DNA of 64,000 nucleotides from an uncultured Christensenellaceae bacterium. GTDB taxonomy: Bacteria; Bacillota; Clostridia; Christensenellales; UBA3700. This document shows, piece by piece, positions 62,381-64,000 of the stretch. Position numbers and translations under genes: made by a program. The stretch spans positions 62,001-126,000 of the forward strand of contig CAJUMY010000004.1 of the NCBI GenBank assembly GCA_910587685.1, given 5' to 3'. Numbering within the stretch: the first letter of the stretch is position 1; every line of letters begins with the position of its first letter. Below the pieces are notes generated by a model, which was not told the origin of the DNA, did not search any database, and saw only the letters and a list, made by a program, of their open reading frames with translations.

Positions 62381-63124
62381 ATGGAACTTGCAAAGAAATC
62401 GAAAATATTTATAGCAGTTGCGATTATTCTTACTATTATAATAATTGTTGGAATAATAATCGGAGTCGTTATATGGAATCGGAATAATCAAATAGCTCCT
62501 GGAAGTGCAAAAATTTTAGATAGTCATACAATGACGAGGGAAGAGATGGCTTTTGTTAGCGGAGTATTACCGTCAATAAGGCAATTATTCCCCGAAAAAT
62601 TTGACGGAGATATTAAGTTTGCTTACGAAACTCATGCTTGCGGCGGCGGAATAAGTGAAAAAAGGTTGAAAGAAATCAAAGACGCGTATAAGAAAAATGA
62701 TAAATCGGTCTTAAATGAATATGATTTTTCTTGGTTGCGCTCATATAATATGAGCGTTAAACGTGACAATTATGAGTTAAAATATGCAGTTATGAGTTAT
62801 CGCAATTGGGGGGAATATTATATATTCGAGAACAATGGCAAGTTAGCTAATATAGATGATTATTCGTTAAATATATCGAGGTTTTATTATTTAGACGGTA
62901 ATACATGTATACAGGTAGATGTATATCCTTTGAATGTCGATGAAAAACTTGGCGATAGATCTTGGTCTTTGCTGAGCAAAGAGGAAAAAATCGAACTGTA
63001 CGGCAGGGAGTGGTTCGATAGCGTAGAGCTGAGCGATATAGACAAGTTTATGAAGGAAGTATGCGCGTATAACGGGATCAACTCCGATTGGCTCGACAAT
63101 AAGCCTGTTTATAATATCAAATAA
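62381..63124 (+). CDS. Tandem membrane-anchored paralogue 5
   Basis: 247 aa (MELAKKSKIFIAVAIILTII). From about residue 20 it is the same protein as copy 3; only the first part of the membrane helix and the last codons differ at DNA level. It ends the array; an AT-rich, gene-free stretch (63125-63432) follows. Confidence 0.75.
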   Translation: MELAKKSKIFIAVAIILTIIIIVGIIIGVVIWNRNNQIAPGSAKILDSHTMTREEMAFVSGVLPSIRQLFPEKFDGDIKFAYETHACGGGISEKRLKEIKDAYKKNDKSVLNEYDFSWLRSYNMSVKRDNYELKYAVMSYRNWGEYYIFENNGKLANIDDYSLNISRFYYLDGNTCIQVDVYPLNVDEKLGDRSWSLLSKEEKIELYGREWFDSVELSDIDKFMKEVCAYNGINSDWLDNKPVYNIK

Positions 63125-63432
63125 GAGTTGTTTGCTCTCTACGATAGGGAAATTCATAAATTTAACTGTTCAATTAGAAATCGTTTTGAGATAGAGTTTT
63201 ATTCGAAGCGTTTATTGCGTATTGTGAAATTACTAGCGTTCTATTACGATAAAATGATCGACGTCGTTATTTAGTAAGTTGCGGCGTTTACGGTAAAACG
63301 ATTTTTATAAATTCCCCCTTTAGAGTATTCAAAAATAAATGTAAAAATCATTAAACATATAGATATGTATTAATAAAATCGTATTTGTAGAAAATAGTAA
63401 TTATAGGTTTGATATCCGATTTATATAAAAAG

Positions 63433-63462
63433 AAACTCCCGATTTTGATCGATCGGGAGTTT
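63433..63462. terminator. Bidirectional terminator between the array and the epimerase gene
   Basis: AAACTCCCGAT / ATCGGGAGTTT, 11-bp perfect stem with A and T tracts on both sides. Confidence 0.85.
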
Positions 63463-63489
63463 TGCTTCGAAACAGTTGAATATTTTTAA

Positions 63490-64000
63490 TTACTTCTTAT
63501 TGACGAACTTGTTGTTCTCGGCAGTCTCCTGCTTGATAGGATTGACGCCCTGCCACTTCTCGATGAGCTTGCCGTTCTCGTCGAATCTGTGCGGATAACA
63601 AGCCATAACGGTCTTGTAGATACCGTCGTCGAGCGAACCGCCGCCGGTGTAACCGAATTCGTCGTAGTGGAGCTTCTTACGAGTCTCGAGAGCCGCATCC
63701 TGCATATAAAGATCTCTTGACTGTATATCCTTCATGAGATAGTGATAGTTAAGACCCGAGTCCTGATTAGTCTTCTTGAGACCGCTGGCAACCATCTTGC
63801 CGCCCATAGTAGCCATCCAAGTGGGAACTCCCATATATCTCTTGGTAGCGCCGATGTCTTCCATCATCTTATTGATCATATACTCGTACTTTCTGTCCTC
63901 GTTACCGACAGGGAGTCTGTCGCCGTGCTCGCCGTAGTAGGTAGCTGCGACTACTGCTTCCGCAATACCGTCAACGTGGATCATGTTGGTACCGCCCTTG
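63490..64000 (-). CDS. NAD-dependent epimerase/dehydratase family protein, C-terminal part (runs off window)
   Basis: The minus-strand frame is open to the window edge (KGGTN before MIHVDG) and ends at 63490, so the N-terminal NAD fold lies outside. NMIHVDGIAEAVVAATYYG and RLPVGNEDRKYEYMINKMM are typical of the extended SDR (sugar epimerase/dehydratase, or related NAD(P)H-binding) substrate region. The C-terminal part (RDLYMQDAALETRKKLHYDE; GGGSLDDGIYKTVMACYP) is less usual. Substrate unknown. Confidence 0.75.
   Translation of the reverse strand, partial: KGGTNMIHVDGIAEAVVAATYYGEHGDRLPVGNEDRKYEYMINKMMEDIGATKRYMGVPTWMATMGGKMVASGLKKTNQDSGLNYHYLMKDIQSRDLYMQDAALETRKKLHYDEFGYTGGGSLDDGIYKTVMACYPHRFDENGKLIEKWQGVNPIKQETAENNKFVNKK

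Overview
The window looks like a chromosome segment of a spore-forming, probably uncultured, Clostridia-type Firmicute. The evidence is a complete gerA-gerB-gerC germination operon, yabP-yabQ, the secG-rnr-smpB order typical of Firmicutes, initiator and elongator tRNA-Met, clear sigma-A promoters, and a native codon style rich in ATA (Ile) and AGA (Arg). I cannot name a genus.

Positions 1 to about 13,870 are accessory DNA. At the left edge, on the minus strand, are an XRE regulator, a cysteine/histidine-rich unknown protein and the first 40 codons of a large serine recombinase, all behind one strong promoter. Divergently come a promoter, a highly structured about 240-nt RNA region, a hairpin that looks like a MobV-type oriT, a MobV relaxase and a small conserved protein. 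This is a mobilizable element. An IS30-family copy (3711-4790), inactivated by one in-frame stop, follows. Next is the most unusual block: a tight seven-gene operon (5070-13619) made of a small membrane protein, a large NACHT NTPase fused to a formylglycine-generating-enzyme-like (FGE) domain, an SDR oxidoreductase, an amidohydrolase, a UDP-sugar dehydrogenase, a UDP-GlcNAc 2-epimerase-like protein and an LpxD-like acyltransferase. Genes 3 to 7 look able to make or alter a modified nucleotide sugar, and genes 1 and 2 look like a membrane-linked STAND sensor. I know of no described system with this composition and treat it as the main candidate for a new conflict or signalling system. The operon ends just before a tRNA-Arg gene.

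From about 14,000 to 57,000 the DNA is host-like. In order: a frameshifted secreted endonuclease/phosphatase lipoprotein; a small XRE gene divergent from a possible sRNA; germination genes; sporulation genes and a Ppx/GppA-type phosphatase; two tRNA-Met; a possible about 370-nt structured RNA; a polyamine operon that encodes both the decarboxylated-SAM and the carboxyspermidine routes (speD, speA, speE, speB, CASDH, CASDC); secG, rnr and smpB; metY and an acetyl-CoA-type metA; a 1312-aa lipoprotein; split fumarase (minus strand); then housekeeping genes (WalJ/YycJ-type hydrolase, CPBP protease, rlmH, M14 peptidase, tadA, pth, mfd, a SurA/PrsA-like foldase lipoprotein, a NUDIX hydrolase, a GNAT-like protein).

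From 57,150 to 63,124 is a second unusual locus: five helically phased 10-bp repeats, a promoter, a secreted papain-like cysteine protease whose second half changes base composition, and five tandem paralogues of a small membrane-anchored protein with a variable middle and a nearly constant C-terminus. Two paralogues are almost identical, so the array is being duplicated and homogenised. The window ends inside an SDR-family epimerase on the minus strand.
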